Part shown: piece after piece, positions 1 through 8,147 of the stretch
How the letters are laid out: each line of letters starts with the position of its first letter
Position numbering within the stretch: position 1 is the stretch's first letter
Source: CAZTLE01 sp964614415
Lineage (GTDB): Bacteria > Bacteroidota > Bacteroidia > Flavobacteriales > Flavobacteriaceae
Length of the DNA stretch: 23,890 bases
Assembly: GCA_964614415.1 (NCBI GenBank)
Contig: CAZTLE010000043.1
Location: 1-23,890 of the forward strand
Direction of reading: 5' to 3'
Notes under the pieces: generated by a model
What the model was told of the DNA's origin: nothing
The model's database searches: none
The model's input: the letters and a program-made list of their open reading frames with translations, nothing else
Program-made: the position numbers and the translations under genes

Positions 1-10
1 CTACACCCTT

Positions 11-961
11 TTGAAGTTTACGAGAGAAGTTAAGACAGGGATATTTGCGATCATTTCGATCGCACTTTTCATCATGGTCTATAATTTTCTGAAGGGCTCA
101 AACATTTTTCAGTCCAGTCGGATGTTCTATGTGATCTATGACAACGTAGAAGGACTGTCCAAGTCGGCCCCGGTGACGATCAATGGTTTGCAGGTAGGGA
201 AAGTACAGAATATCGGATTTGTAGATACCTCCGGAAAGCTGGTGGTTACCTTCACGGTAGACAATGACTTCTCCTTTTCAAAGAACAGCATTGTACAGAT
301 ATACAGCAGCGGATTCATAGGTGGAAACAACCTAGCAATCATTCCGCAATACGATCCTAACAATGTTGCCAAGCGGGGTGATACCCTTAAGGGAGAGATC
401 GCGCGCGGCATTTTAGATCAGGTGACCGATAAACTCGGTCCGCTGGAGGTCAAGATAGAGACAACACTCTCAAGTCTGGATACGCTACTCAACGGAGTGA
501 ATGATGTATTGGATGATAAGACCCGCGGCGAACTCAAACTTACTATTACCAATCTTAGCGCCACGGTGGGCGAGTTTAGAGGGGCTGCCCGTAATATCAA
601 CGGACTTCTGTCCGATAACAAGGAAAAGTTCGATCGCACCCTGTCCAATTTGGATACTACTTCTGAAAACTTTGCACGTTTGTCCGATTCCCTCGCACAA
701 GTTGAGGTAGGACAAATGGTGGCCGATCTGGAAAGTGTGCTCAACCGCTTTAATGGAATTGCAACAAGTATTGAAAGCGGAGAAGGAAGTGTTGGTAAAC
801 TGCTGAAAGACGAAGAACTATACGATAACCTGGCAGGAGCTTCCAAACAATTGGAAGAATTGCTCCAGGATATGAAGTTGAACCCTAAGAGATACGTCCA
901 TTTCTCACTCTTCGGAAAGCGACCCGGGGATTACGAAAAACCTGAAGACCCGGAACAATAA
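11..961 (+). CDS. MlaD family (MCE domain) lipid-transport protein
   Basis: Probable periplasmic, inner-membrane-anchored substrate-binding subunit of an Mla-type phospholipid transporter. Residues about 11-29 form one hydrophobic helix ending in FLKG, followed by an MCE domain at about 38-116 that includes the VTINGLQVGKV stretch. From about residue 130 the protein is helical and coiled-coil-like, with repeated Leu/Asp heptads, and it ends in a charged tail. The N-terminus (KFTREVKTG) matches the way flavobacterial MlaD proteins begin, which supports a TTG start at 11. That TTG forms a TTGA overlap with a TGA at 12-14 that could end an upstream gene lying mostly outside the window. The next gene starts 3 bases after the stop, so the two are probably cotranscribed. 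The MlaE and MlaF partners are not in view. The family call is firm; the exact lipid cargo is unknown. Confidence 0.88.
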   Translation: MKFTREVKTGIFAIISIALFIMVYNFLKGSNIFQSSRMFYVIYDNVEGLSKSAPVTINGLQVGKVQNIGFVDTSGKLVVTFTVDNDFSFSKNSIVQIYSSGFIGGNNLAIIPQYDPNNVAKRGDTLKGEIARGILDQVTDKLGPLEVKIETTLSSLDTLLNGVNDVLDDKTRGELKLTITNLSATVGEFRGAARNINGLLSDNKEKFDRTLSNLDTTSENFARLSDSLAQVEVGQMVADLESVLNRFNGIATSIESGEGSVGKLLKDEELYDNLAGASKQLEELLQDMKLNPKRYVHFSLFGKRPGDYEKPEDPEQ

Positions 962-964
962 TCC

Positions 965-2287
965 ATGCAGTATATTCCTAACATACTCTTCTTAGTGGCC
1001 CTTGTGCTGGGTGTCGGTTACTTTACCCGTAATATTCGGAAAGTAATTCGGAACATCAAACTGGGCCAACCGGTTGATTCTTCCGATCACAAAAAAGAGC
1101 GATGGGGTAATGTGTTCCGAATCGCTTTGGGACAATCCAAGATGGTGGTTCGGCCGGTGTCCGGGTTGATGCACCTCTTTGTGTATGTCGGTTTCGTGAT
1201 CATCAATATTGAAGTACTTGAAATTATCATAGACGGACTCTTTGGAACACATAGGATACTGTCGTTCCTAGGACCGGTGTACGATGTGCTCATTGGATCT
1301 TTTGAAATACTTGCCGTCCTTGTGCTGCTGGGCGTAATCGTTTTTTGGATACGCAGGAATGTACAACGGATCAAGCGGTTCTTATCACCGGAAATGAAAG
1401 GATGGCCAAAGAACGACGCCAATTATATCCTGTACTTCGAGGTAGTACTTATGCTCCTGTTCCTTACTATGAACGCTGCCGATCTACGGTTGCAGGAACT
1501 GGGCGCCGATCATTACGCACAGGCGGGTTCTTATCCGGTAAGTCAGTATATCTCAGCCTGGTTTGAAGGACTGTCGGAGGGAACGCTGATCGGGATTGAG
1601 CGCGCAGCTTGGTGGGCGCATATCATTGGAATTCTGATCTTCCTGAATTATCTCTATTTTTCAAAACACCTGCATATCATACTGGCCTTTCCCAATGTCT
1701 ACCACGGAAAGATTGAGCCTAAAGGACAATTGAAGAACCTGGAATCGGTAACGAATGAGGTGAAGCTCATGATGGACCCCAATGCCGATCCGTTTGCCGC
1801 TCCACCCGAAGGGGCCGAAGCACCTGCCAAGTTCGGTGCCAGTGATGTGACCGATCTCAGCCGGGTACAACTACTAAATGCATATACCTGTACCGAATGT
1901 GGACGTTGCACCAGCGAATGTCCCGCCAATCAAACAGGAAAAAAACTTTCTCCCCGAAAAATTATGATGGATACGCGCGACCGATTGGAAGAAATCGGAC
2001 GTATCATCGATAAAAAAGGTACATTCGAACCGGATGGCAAGCAGTTATTGGATGATTATATTACTCGTGAAGAGCTTTGGGCCTGCACTACCTGCAATGC
2101 CTGTACCGAAGCATGTCCCGTGAGTATTGATCCGCTGTCCATCATTATGGATATGCGTCAGTTCCTTGTAATGGAACAATCGGCTGCCCCCAGTGAGTTG
2201 AATGTAACAATGACAAACATAGAGAATAACGGTGCGCCATGGCCATTCAATCAAATGGACCGGGCGAACTGGATTAATGAGAACTAA
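965..2287 (+). CDS. Membrane 4Fe-4S dicluster protein (HdrE/HdrD N-half-like oxidoreductase subunit)
   Basis: An integral-membrane electron-transfer protein. The first half (about residues 3-245) holds roughly five hydrophobic helices, as in the gamma subunit of nitrate reductase or HdrE. The C-terminal half carries two ferredoxin-type cluster motifs: C309-x2-C312-x2-C315-x3-C319-P and C374-x2-C377-x2-C380-x3-C384-P. The cysteine-rich CCG domain that normally completes a GlpC/HdrD-type subunit is absent here. It is supplied by the gene at 2737, one gene downstream, so the two products probably form one complex moving electrons between a soluble donor and the quinone pool. The donor is not known. 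The gene begins 3 bases after mlaD and ends 10 bases before the HAD gene, consistent with an operon. Confidence 0.87.
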   Translation: MQYIPNILFLVALVLGVGYFTRNIRKVIRNIKLGQPVDSSDHKKERWGNVFRIALGQSKMVVRPVSGLMHLFVYVGFVIINIEVLEIIIDGLFGTHRILSFLGPVYDVLIGSFEILAVLVLLGVIVFWIRRNVQRIKRFLSPEMKGWPKNDANYILYFEVVLMLLFLTMNAADLRLQELGADHYAQAGSYPVSQYISAWFEGLSEGTLIGIERAAWWAHIIGILIFLNYLYFSKHLHIILAFPNVYHGKIEPKGQLKNLESVTNEVKLMMDPNADPFAAPPEGAEAPAKFGASDVTDLSRVQLLNAYTCTECGRCTSECPANQTGKKLSPRKIMMDTRDRLEEIGRIIDKKGTFEPDGKQLLDDYITREELWACTTCNACTEACPVSIDPLSIIMDMRQFLVMEQSAAPSELNVTMTNIENNGAPWPFNQMDRANWINEN

Positions 2288-2297
2288 TAAACCAGGT

Positions 2298-2732
2298 ATG
2301 GAAAATAAGGACGTTGAAAAATTACTAAGTGAAAAGATGGAAGAAGGACAGCATGTGAGTCCTATACTTCCCGAGGGAATCAAGAATTACCTTATAGATA
2401 TTGACGGAACTATCTGTGATGATATCCCCAATGAGGAGCCGGAGCGTATGGCGACAGCTAAGGTTTATCCGGATGCATTGGAAACCCTTAACCGTTGGTA
2501 CGATCAGGGTCATATCATTTGTTTCTTTACCTCCCGTACCGAGGATCACAGGGGCGTAACCGAGGCCTGGTTAAACGAACACGGTTTCAAGTACCACTCC
2601 ATGGTGATGGGCAAACCCAGAGGAGGGAACTATCACTGGATCGACAACCATATGGTGAAAGCCACACGCTTTAAAGGGCGCTTTACCGATCTGGTTGAAA
2701 AAATGAAGTCTATCGAAGTATTCAAAGACTAG
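2298..2732 (+). CDS. Small HAD-superfamily phosphatase
   Basis: A 144-residue protein with recognisable HAD motifs: motif I DIDGT with the nucleophile Asp in LIDIDGTICDD, motif II Ser in FFTSRTEDHRG, and a motif III/IV region GKPRGGNYHWIDNH carrying the conserved Lys and Asp. No large cap domain is present, so it is a compact capless enzyme that may act on a phosphosugar or a macromolecular phosphate. Relatives in flavobacteria are sometimes labelled phosphoheptose isomerase, which the HAD motifs do not support. I chose the ATG at 2298. Upstream in-frame starts (GTG 2232, ATG 2277) would overlap the preceding Fe-S gene and add residues that look like its out-of-frame shadow. The gene lies between two Fe-S subunit genes with 10- and 4-base gaps. 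Confidence 0.8.
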   Translation: MENKDVEKLLSEKMEEGQHVSPILPEGIKNYLIDIDGTICDDIPNEEPERMATAKVYPDALETLNRWYDQGHIICFFTSRTEDHRGVTEAWLNEHGFKYHSMVMGKPRGGNYHWIDNHMVKATRFKGRFTDLVEKMKSIEVFKD

Positions 2733-2736
2733 AACA

Positions 2737-3522
2737 ATGAGCATTGCGGTACCAACAATGGCCGAATACATGGCCCAGGGAAAGCAACCTGAAGTGTTGT
2801 TCTGGGTTGGCTGTGCCGGAAGTTTTGACGATCGTGCAAAGAAGATCACCAAAGCATTCGTAAAACTCCTCAGCAATGCAGGAGTTGACTTCGCCGTCCT
2901 TGGTACCGAAGAAAGCTGTACAGGCGATCCCGCCAAACGCGCCGGGAACGAATTTCTGTTCCAAATGCAGGCCATGACCAATATTGAGGTTATGAATGCC
3001 TATGAGATCAGGAAAATTGTAACTACATGCCCTCATTGCTTTAATACCCTGGCCAATGAATACCCGGGATTGGGAGGGAACTATGAAGTGATGCATCATA
3101 CACAATTCCTTAAAACACTCCTCAACGAAGGACGACTCAAGGTTGAGGGAGGTAAATTCAAGGGAAAACGCATCACATTCCACGACCCGTGCTATTTGGG
3201 AAGAGCCAATGGCGAGTATGAGGCCCCACGTGAACTGCTTCAAAAGTTGGAAGTGGAACTCATTGAGATGAAACGTTGTAAGTCCAGGGGGCTTTGCTGT
3301 GGTGCCGGTGGAGCACAAATGTTCAAAGAGCCTGAAAAAGGAGATAAGGACGTGAATGTAGAGCGAACCGAAGAAGCACTGGAAACACAACCTAAAATAA
3401 TTGCAGCCGGTTGTCCGTTCTGCAATACAATGCTTACCGATGGTGTAAAAGCCAAAGAAAAGGAAAGCGATGTTTCGGTGATGGATATAGCCGAACTGAT
3501 CGCGAACGCTGAAGATCTGTAG
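2737..3522 (+). CDS. CCG-domain (Fe-S)-binding oxidoreductase subunit (HdrB/GlpC/LutA-like)
   Basis: A 261-residue protein made of two cysteine-rich CCG repeats, the domain that binds non-cubane or 4Fe-4S clusters in heterodisulfide reductase HdrB, GlpC and lactate-utilisation LutA. Repeat 1 contains GCAGSFDDR, ESCTGDPAKR and CPHCFNTL. Repeat 2 contains DPCYLGR, LCCGAGGAQMF and CPFCNTML. There are no membrane helices and no ferredoxin motifs, so it complements the membrane Fe-S protein at 965, which has ferredoxin motifs but no CCG domain. Together they resemble a split HdrD/GlpC-type unit. The start ATG lies 4 bases after the HAD stop and the stop is 2 bases before the next gene. Domain identity is secure; the electron donor and acceptor are inferred only in general terms. 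Confidence 0.88.
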   Translation: MSIAVPTMAEYMAQGKQPEVLFWVGCAGSFDDRAKKITKAFVKLLSNAGVDFAVLGTEESCTGDPAKRAGNEFLFQMQAMTNIEVMNAYEIRKIVTTCPHCFNTLANEYPGLGGNYEVMHHTQFLKTLLNEGRLKVEGGKFKGKRITFHDPCYLGRANGEYEAPRELLQKLEVELIEMKRCKSRGLCCGAGGAQMFKEPEKGDKDVNVERTEEALETQPKIIAAGCPFCNTMLTDGVKAKEKESDVSVMDIAELIANAEDL

Positions 3523-3524
3523 CC

Positions 3525-4010
3525 ATGTTAACACATTTTGAAAACCTACCTGATGATGCCAGAATCTGGATCTATCAGGCCAATAGAAAACTTTCCGAAG
3601 ATGAAGTAGGGAAGATCGAAACCCAGGCGACTACCTTCCTGGAGCAATGGACCGCACACGGTTCCGACTTGCAAGCCGGGTTTGAAGTTCGGTACAATCG
3701 CTTTATCGTAATCGGACTGGACCAGAGTAATGCTTCCGCCTCAGGATGCAGCATAGATGCCTCGGTTCATTTCATTCAATCCCTGGAAAAGCAGTTCGAC
3801 GTGGACCTCCTGGATAAGATGAACGTTACTTTTTATTCGGGAGAGTACATCGCGCACAAGCCGCTTGCCGAATTCAAGAAAATGGCAAAAGCCAGATCCG
3901 TTTCAAAGAACACCGTGGTTTTCAATAACCTCGTGACTACAAAAGCCGAATATTTGGACCACTGGGAAGTCCCTGCGAAGGATAGTTGGCACGGGCGATT
4001 TTTAGCATAG
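3525..4010 (+). CDS. Conserved hypothetical protein (often mislabelled ABC transporter ATPase)
   Basis: A 161-residue soluble protein without signal peptide or membrane segment. I recognise it as a short family conserved in Bacteroidetes whose members are often deposited under the name ABC transporter ATPase. The sequence does not support that name: there is no Walker A (GxxGxGKS/T), no LSGGQ signature and no Walker B. Visible features are a two-half alpha/beta look, an ASGCSID motif near residues 68-74, and an aromatic-rich start (DARIWIYQANR). The position directly behind the Fe-S subunit with a 2-base gap suggests cotranscription and perhaps a role with that complex, but the function is unknown. 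Its last bases overlap a likely promoter for the next gene. Confidence 0.8.
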   Translation: MLTHFENLPDDARIWIYQANRKLSEDEVGKIETQATTFLEQWTAHGSDLQAGFEVRYNRFIVIGLDQSNASASGCSIDASVHFIQSLEKQFDVDLLDKMNVTFYSGEYIAHKPLAEFKKMAKARSVSKNTVVFNNLVTTKAEYLDHWEVPAKDSWHGRFLA

Positions 4011-4016
4011 TTTTTG
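3986..4016 (+). promoter_or_regulatory. Candidate Bacteroidetes sigma-A promoter for the GH3/beta-lactamase gene
   Basis: A TTG at 3986-3988 is followed after 19 bases by TAGTTTTTG at 4008-4016, close to the TTG-N19-TAnnTTTG consensus (one mismatch unless the run is shifted by one base). The TAG of the -7 element is also the stop codon of the preceding gene. The predicted transcript would start near 4022, a few bases before the ATG at 4030. This would allow separate expression of the hydrolase gene. It was found by eye, so a chance match in AT-rich sequence is possible. Confidence 0.4.
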
Positions 4017-4029
4017 TATCTTACCCTAT

Positions 4030-7020
4030 ATGATCAAGTTGCTTAAAACCTCACTTTTTTTGCTCGGCAGCTTACCGTTGTTTGCTCAGCAGGTGAATCC
4101 CCTTATTGCATTGGATGATCTCGAGAATCAACAAAAATGGGTGGATAGCCTGTACGACTCCATGTCACTCGAAGAAAAAGTCGGACAGCTGTTCATGGTC
4201 GACGTATTTTCAAGTGATCCGAAGACCAAGACGGATAAAGTAAAAGATCTGATTGACAATCAACATATTGGAGGTGTCATCTTTTCCAAAGGAGGACCCA
4301 AACGACAAGCCAAACTGAACAACGACTTTCAGGAACGGTCCAAAATTCCTTTGCTTATAGCCATGGATGCCGAATGGGGGCTTTCCATGCGGCTTGACTC
4401 CACCTATGCCTACCCGTGGAATATGACCCTGGGTGCCATACGGGACGATTCCATAGTGGAACAGGTTGGAAAGCGCATTGGCGAACATTCGAAACGCATG
4501 GGCGTTCATATCAATTTTGCTCCGGTCGTGGATATTAATACAAATCCAAAGAACCCCATCATTGGAAATCGTTCTTTTGGAGAGGATCGGGACAACGTCA
4601 CCAATAAGGCCATGGCCTTTATGAAAGGGATGCAGAGTGCAGGTGTTTTGGCCAATGCCAAACATTTTCCCGGACACGGTGATACCGATCAGGACAGTCA
4701 TAAAACATTACCCACCATAGGATTTTCCAAAGAGCGGATCGATTCTTTGGAACTCTATCCATACAGGCGTCTCATTTCATCGGGCCTGGCCAGTGTCATG
4801 GTGGCCCATCTGAATGTGCCTGCTCTCGAACAAAAGAACGGATATCCGTCCTCTTTGTCGGAAACCATTGTAACCGATATGCTGAAAGGAGAAATGGGTT
4901 TCAACGGACTTATCTTTACAGATGCCCTGAATATGAAGGGAGCTTCCAATTTCAGCAAACCGGGCGAGATCGACCTGGCAGCGTTTATCGCCGGAAATGA
5001 TGTGCTGCTCATTTCGGAAGATATTCCCAAAGCACATCAGCTGATTGTGAACGCATACAATGAAGGCGTCGTAACGGAAGCGCGTTTGGCGCATTCCGTT
5101 AAGAAAATACTATTCGCCAAGTATAAAGTGGGACTGCACGAGTATGAACCCGTGGATACTGAAGGCATTATTGCAGATCTCAACGCTCCTGTAGACGATG
5201 CGTTGTACGAACTAGCCATGGAGAAAGCCCTCACTGTCCTGAAGAACAGTGATGATATATTACCTATTCGGGATCTTCAAAAGAAACGAATTGCATACGT
5301 GAACTTCGGGGATGATTCCGGCAGCTCCTTTCTGAAACAACTTCGTAAGTACACCGATGTTGATTGGGTGCGGGCCAATAGTCTGGACGCCTATGTGCGC
5401 AGATTAAAGAAATACGACTATGTGATCATGGGGCTGCACCGATCCAACGACAATCCGTGGAAAAGCTATCAGTTTACTGAAAAAGAACTGGTTTGGGCCT
5501 ATGAGATCGCCAGAACCAACAAGGTGATCCTCGATGTATTTACCAGGCCTTATGCAATGCTCGATCTGAAGACAACGGCTAATTTTGAAGGGATTGTACT
5601 GTCTTATCAAAACAGTCGCATCTCTCAGGAGCTCTCGGCACAACTTATTTTCGGTGCTAGAAAGGCCAACGGACGCTCTCCGGTATCATTGGGTGAAGAT
5701 TTTCCGGTACATACAGGGTTGAAAACAGATAACCTGCGTCGTTTACAGTACGGAACTCCGGAAAGTGTAGGCTTGAGTAGCCGGGCCCTTAAAAGAGTGG
5801 ATACACTCGCCAGAACAGGGTTGTGGGCGGAAATGATGCCCGGAGCACAGATCCTGGTAGCCCGCAAGGGAAAAGTGGTATACAGCAAAAACTTTGGGTA
5901 TCATACCTATGACAAAGAGACCCGGGTACGTGATGACGACATTTACGACGTAGCATCTCTGACAAAGATATTGGCTACCTTACCCATGATCATGGAGCTT
6001 TCGGATCGGGGAGTGGTTGATCTGGACACCAAATTGTCGGAAATGCTGCCGGAATACAAACAGTCCAATAAATCGAATATCACGCTCAAGGACATGCTGT
6101 CCCATTATGCGCGACTAAGAGCCTGGATCCCGTTTTATTCTGCGACATTGGACACCGTGACAAGTTTACCTTCTGAAAAATACTACGCCAAAGAGAAAAG
6201 CAAGGAATTTAGTGTGCAGGTGGCGGATGAATTGTATATCAGGGAGGATATGAAGGACACCATTTTCGATGCTATAAAAGAAAGTGAATTGCGTTCGCGA
6301 AAAAACTATAAATACAGTGATCTTCCGTTCTACATTTTGAAGAAGTATCTCGAAGAGTTTTACGGAACGGGCCTTGACAACCTTGTTCAACGTAATCTGT
6401 ACGAGTCGCTCGGTGCAAATTTCACTACCTATTTACCCCTGGAAAAGTTTGACAAAGAAGATATTGTTCCCACCGAGGAGGACGAGTACTTCCGCATGCA
6501 AAAAGTACACGGATATGTGCACGACCAGGGTGCCGCTATGCTAGGTGGGGTGAGTGGTCACGCCGGGCTTTTCAGTAATGCTAATGATGTGGCCAAGATT
6601 ATGCAAATGTACCTCTGGAAAGGCTTCTACGGCGGCCGACGATACTTCAAACCCGAAGTACTTGACGTCTTCAATACCTGTTATTACTGTGATAATGAGG
6701 TAAGGAGGGGAGTAGGTTTTGATAAACCGCAGTTGGGAGATGTAGGTCCTACCTGTGGTTGTGTTTCGATGACCAGTTTTGGGCACAGTGGATTCACGGG
6801 AACCTTTACCTGGGCCGATCCCGACGAGGAGATTGTCTATGTGTTCCTTTCCAATCGTACGTATCCCACGGCAGATAATCGTAAATTGATCGCCAGCGAC
6901 CTGCGAAGTAGAATTCAGGAGGCTATTTACGCGTCCATTATCCGAAAGCCGGTTAAATCTATTGAATTGGAACAGCTTCCCATTGAACAGAAGGACAAAA
7001 ATAAAACGAGGGAGAAATGA
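4030..7020 (+). CDS. Secreted GH3 beta-N-acetylhexosaminidase fused to a serine beta-lactamase-like domain
   Basis: A 996-residue exported two-domain enzyme, probably acting on peptidoglycan. Residues 1-19 look like a signal peptide ending at LFAQ. The GH3 domain (about 30-370) has the NagZ-type motif K211-H-F-P-G-H-G, then D222-S-H224, which carries the His/Asp general acid pair, and the nucleophile Asp298 in FTDALNMKG. This predicts release of N-acetylglucosamine from muropeptides. A GH3 C-terminal-type region follows. From about 575 there is a class C beta-lactamase/DD-peptidase fold with S643-L-T-K646 (SxxK), Y762-S-D764 in place of YxN, and H919-S-G921 in place of KTG. The fold is known in Bacteroidetes, but whether its hydrolase half is active cannot be read from the sequence. 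Its stop overlaps the bshA start by 4 bases (ATGA), so the two are translationally coupled. Confidence 0.92.
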   Translation: MIKLLKTSLFLLGSLPLFAQQVNPLIALDDLENQQKWVDSLYDSMSLEEKVGQLFMVDVFSSDPKTKTDKVKDLIDNQHIGGVIFSKGGPKRQAKLNNDFQERSKIPLLIAMDAEWGLSMRLDSTYAYPWNMTLGAIRDDSIVEQVGKRIGEHSKRMGVHINFAPVVDINTNPKNPIIGNRSFGEDRDNVTNKAMAFMKGMQSAGVLANAKHFPGHGDTDQDSHKTLPTIGFSKERIDSLELYPYRRLISSGLASVMVAHLNVPALEQKNGYPSSLSETIVTDMLKGEMGFNGLIFTDALNMKGASNFSKPGEIDLAAFIAGNDVLLISEDIPKAHQLIVNAYNEGVVTEARLAHSVKKILFAKYKVGLHEYEPVDTEGIIADLNAPVDDALYELAMEKALTVLKNSDDILPIRDLQKKRIAYVNFGDDSGSSFLKQLRKYTDVDWVRANSLDAYVRRLKKYDYVIMGLHRSNDNPWKSYQFTEKELVWAYEIARTNKVILDVFTRPYAMLDLKTTANFEGIVLSYQNSRISQELSAQLIFGARKANGRSPVSLGEDFPVHTGLKTDNLRRLQYGTPESVGLSSRALKRVDTLARTGLWAEMMPGAQILVARKGKVVYSKNFGYHTYDKETRVRDDDIYDVASLTKILATLPMIMELSDRGVVDLDTKLSEMLPEYKQSNKSNITLKDMLSHYARLRAWIPFYSATLDTVTSLPSEKYYAKEKSKEFSVQVADELYIREDMKDTIFDAIKESELRSRKNYKYSDLPFYILKKYLEEFYGTGLDNLVQRNLYESLGANFTTYLPLEKFDKEDIVPTEEDEYFRMQKVHGYVHDQGAAMLGGVSGHAGLFSNANDVAKIMQMYLWKGFYGGRRYFKPEVLDVFNTCYYCDNEVRRGVGFDKPQLGDVGPTCGCVSMTSFGHSGFTGTFTWADPDEEIVYVFLSNRTYPTADNRKLIASDLRSRIQEAIYASIIRKPVKSIELEQLPIEQKDKNKTREK

Positions 7021-8147
7021 GAATAGGCATTGTATGCTATCCTACCTTTGGAGGTAGTGGTGTAGTCGCCACCGAACTGGGATTGGCGCTCGCTGAACGT
7101 GGACATGAGGTTCATTTTATTACGTACAAGCAACCCGTACGGCTCGAATTACTTTCTCACAATATACACTTCCATGAAGTCTCGGTCCCCAAGTATCCTT
7201 TATTTCAGTATCAACCCTACGAACTGGCGCTATCCAGTAAGCTGGTGAATATGGTGAAGCTCTACGGCATCGACCTCCTTCACGTACATTATGCTATTCC
7301 CCACGCGTATGCCGGGTATATGGCCAAGAAAATGCTGGAAGAGGAGGGGATCTATATTCCGATGGTTACAACACTTCACGGAACCGATATTACACTGGTG
7401 GGGAATCATCCGTTCTACAAGCCCGCTGTGACCTTCAGTATCAACAATAGTGATGTGGTAACCTCTGTTTCTCAAAGCCTTAAGGATGATACCTTACGTT
7501 TGTTTGATGTAAAGAATGAGATCCATGTGGTTCCCAACTTCATCGACGTCGAGAAGTACAATAACACCTTTACCGATTGTCAGCGCGGACTTATGGCCGA
7601 AGAACATGAACGCATTATTACGCACATCAGTAACATGCGGAAGGTAAAACGTATTGACGATATTATAGAGGTATTCGACCGGGTACAAAAACAACTGCCG
7701 GCCAAGTTGATATTAGTCGGAGAGGGCCCTGAAAAGCAACCGGCAGAAGACCTGTGCATAGAGAAAGGGATTGAGGACAAGGTAATGTTCCTGGGCAATA
7801 GTAGCGAGATTGACAAGATTCTGTGCTTTAGTGACCTTTTCCTGCTACCATCCGAAAAAGAGAGCTTTGGTCTGGCCGCCCTAGAAGCAATGGCGAGTGG
7901 TGTACCGGTAATATCAAGTAATACCGGCGGACTACCTGAAGTCAATATTGACGGGGAAAGCGGTTATTTGAGCAATGTGGGTGACGTAGATGATATGGCC
8001 AACAAAGCCCTTAGCATACTTAAAGAACCCGATACGCTGGCTCGCTTTAAGCGGCAGGCAAAAGATGCGGCTCGTAAGTTTGATATTGCCAATATCGTTC
8101 CCCTCTATGAATCGGTGTACGAAGAAGCGACTCGCAAGGTAATGTGA
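7017..8147 (+). CDS. bshA: N-acetyl-alpha-D-glucosaminyl L-malate synthase (bacillithiol biosynthesis)
   Basis: A GT4-family glycosyltransferase that joins UDP-GlcNAc to L-malate, the first step of bacillithiol synthesis in the cytoplasm. The N-terminus MRIGIVCYPTFGGSGVVATE is the typical BshA start, with the glycine-rich nucleotide-sugar loop. The C-terminal half has a GT-B donor site: a KVKRIDDI stretch, LVGEGPEK, and the E-x7-E type motif in SEKESFGLAALEAMASGVPV. The length of 376 residues is normal for the family. The gene overlaps the preceding hydrolase by 4 bases and the following lipoprotein gene by 1 base. Sharing a unit with a hexosaminidase that liberates GlcNAc is suggestive but does not show a pathway link. 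bshB and bshC are not in the window. Confidence 0.93.
   Translation: MRIGIVCYPTFGGSGVVATELGLALAERGHEVHFITYKQPVRLELLSHNIHFHEVSVPKYPLFQYQPYELALSSKLVNMVKLYGIDLLHVHYAIPHAYAGYMAKKMLEEEGIYIPMVTTLHGTDITLVGNHPFYKPAVTFSINNSDVVTSVSQSLKDDTLRLFDVKNEIHVVPNFIDVEKYNNTFTDCQRGLMAEEHERIITHISNMRKVKRIDDIIEVFDRVQKQLPAKLILVGEGPEKQPAEDLCIEKGIEDKVMFLGNSSEIDKILCFSDLFLLPSEKESFGLAALEAMASGVPVISSNTGGLPEVNIDGESGYLSNVGDVDDMANKALSILKEPDTLARFKRQAKDAARKFDIANIVPLYESVYEEATRKVM

Noticed and set aside
2232..2297. Upstream GTG/ATG starts for the HAD gene
   Set aside because: They would overlap the Fe-S gene by up to 56 bases and add residues unlike the family; ATG 2298 fits the spacing and the HAD N-terminus.
2722..3534. A 270-codon minus-strand open frame opposite the CCG-domain gene
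   Set aside because: It is the antisense of a gene with clear CCG motifs; the translation is rich in Cys, His and Phe and shows no domain.
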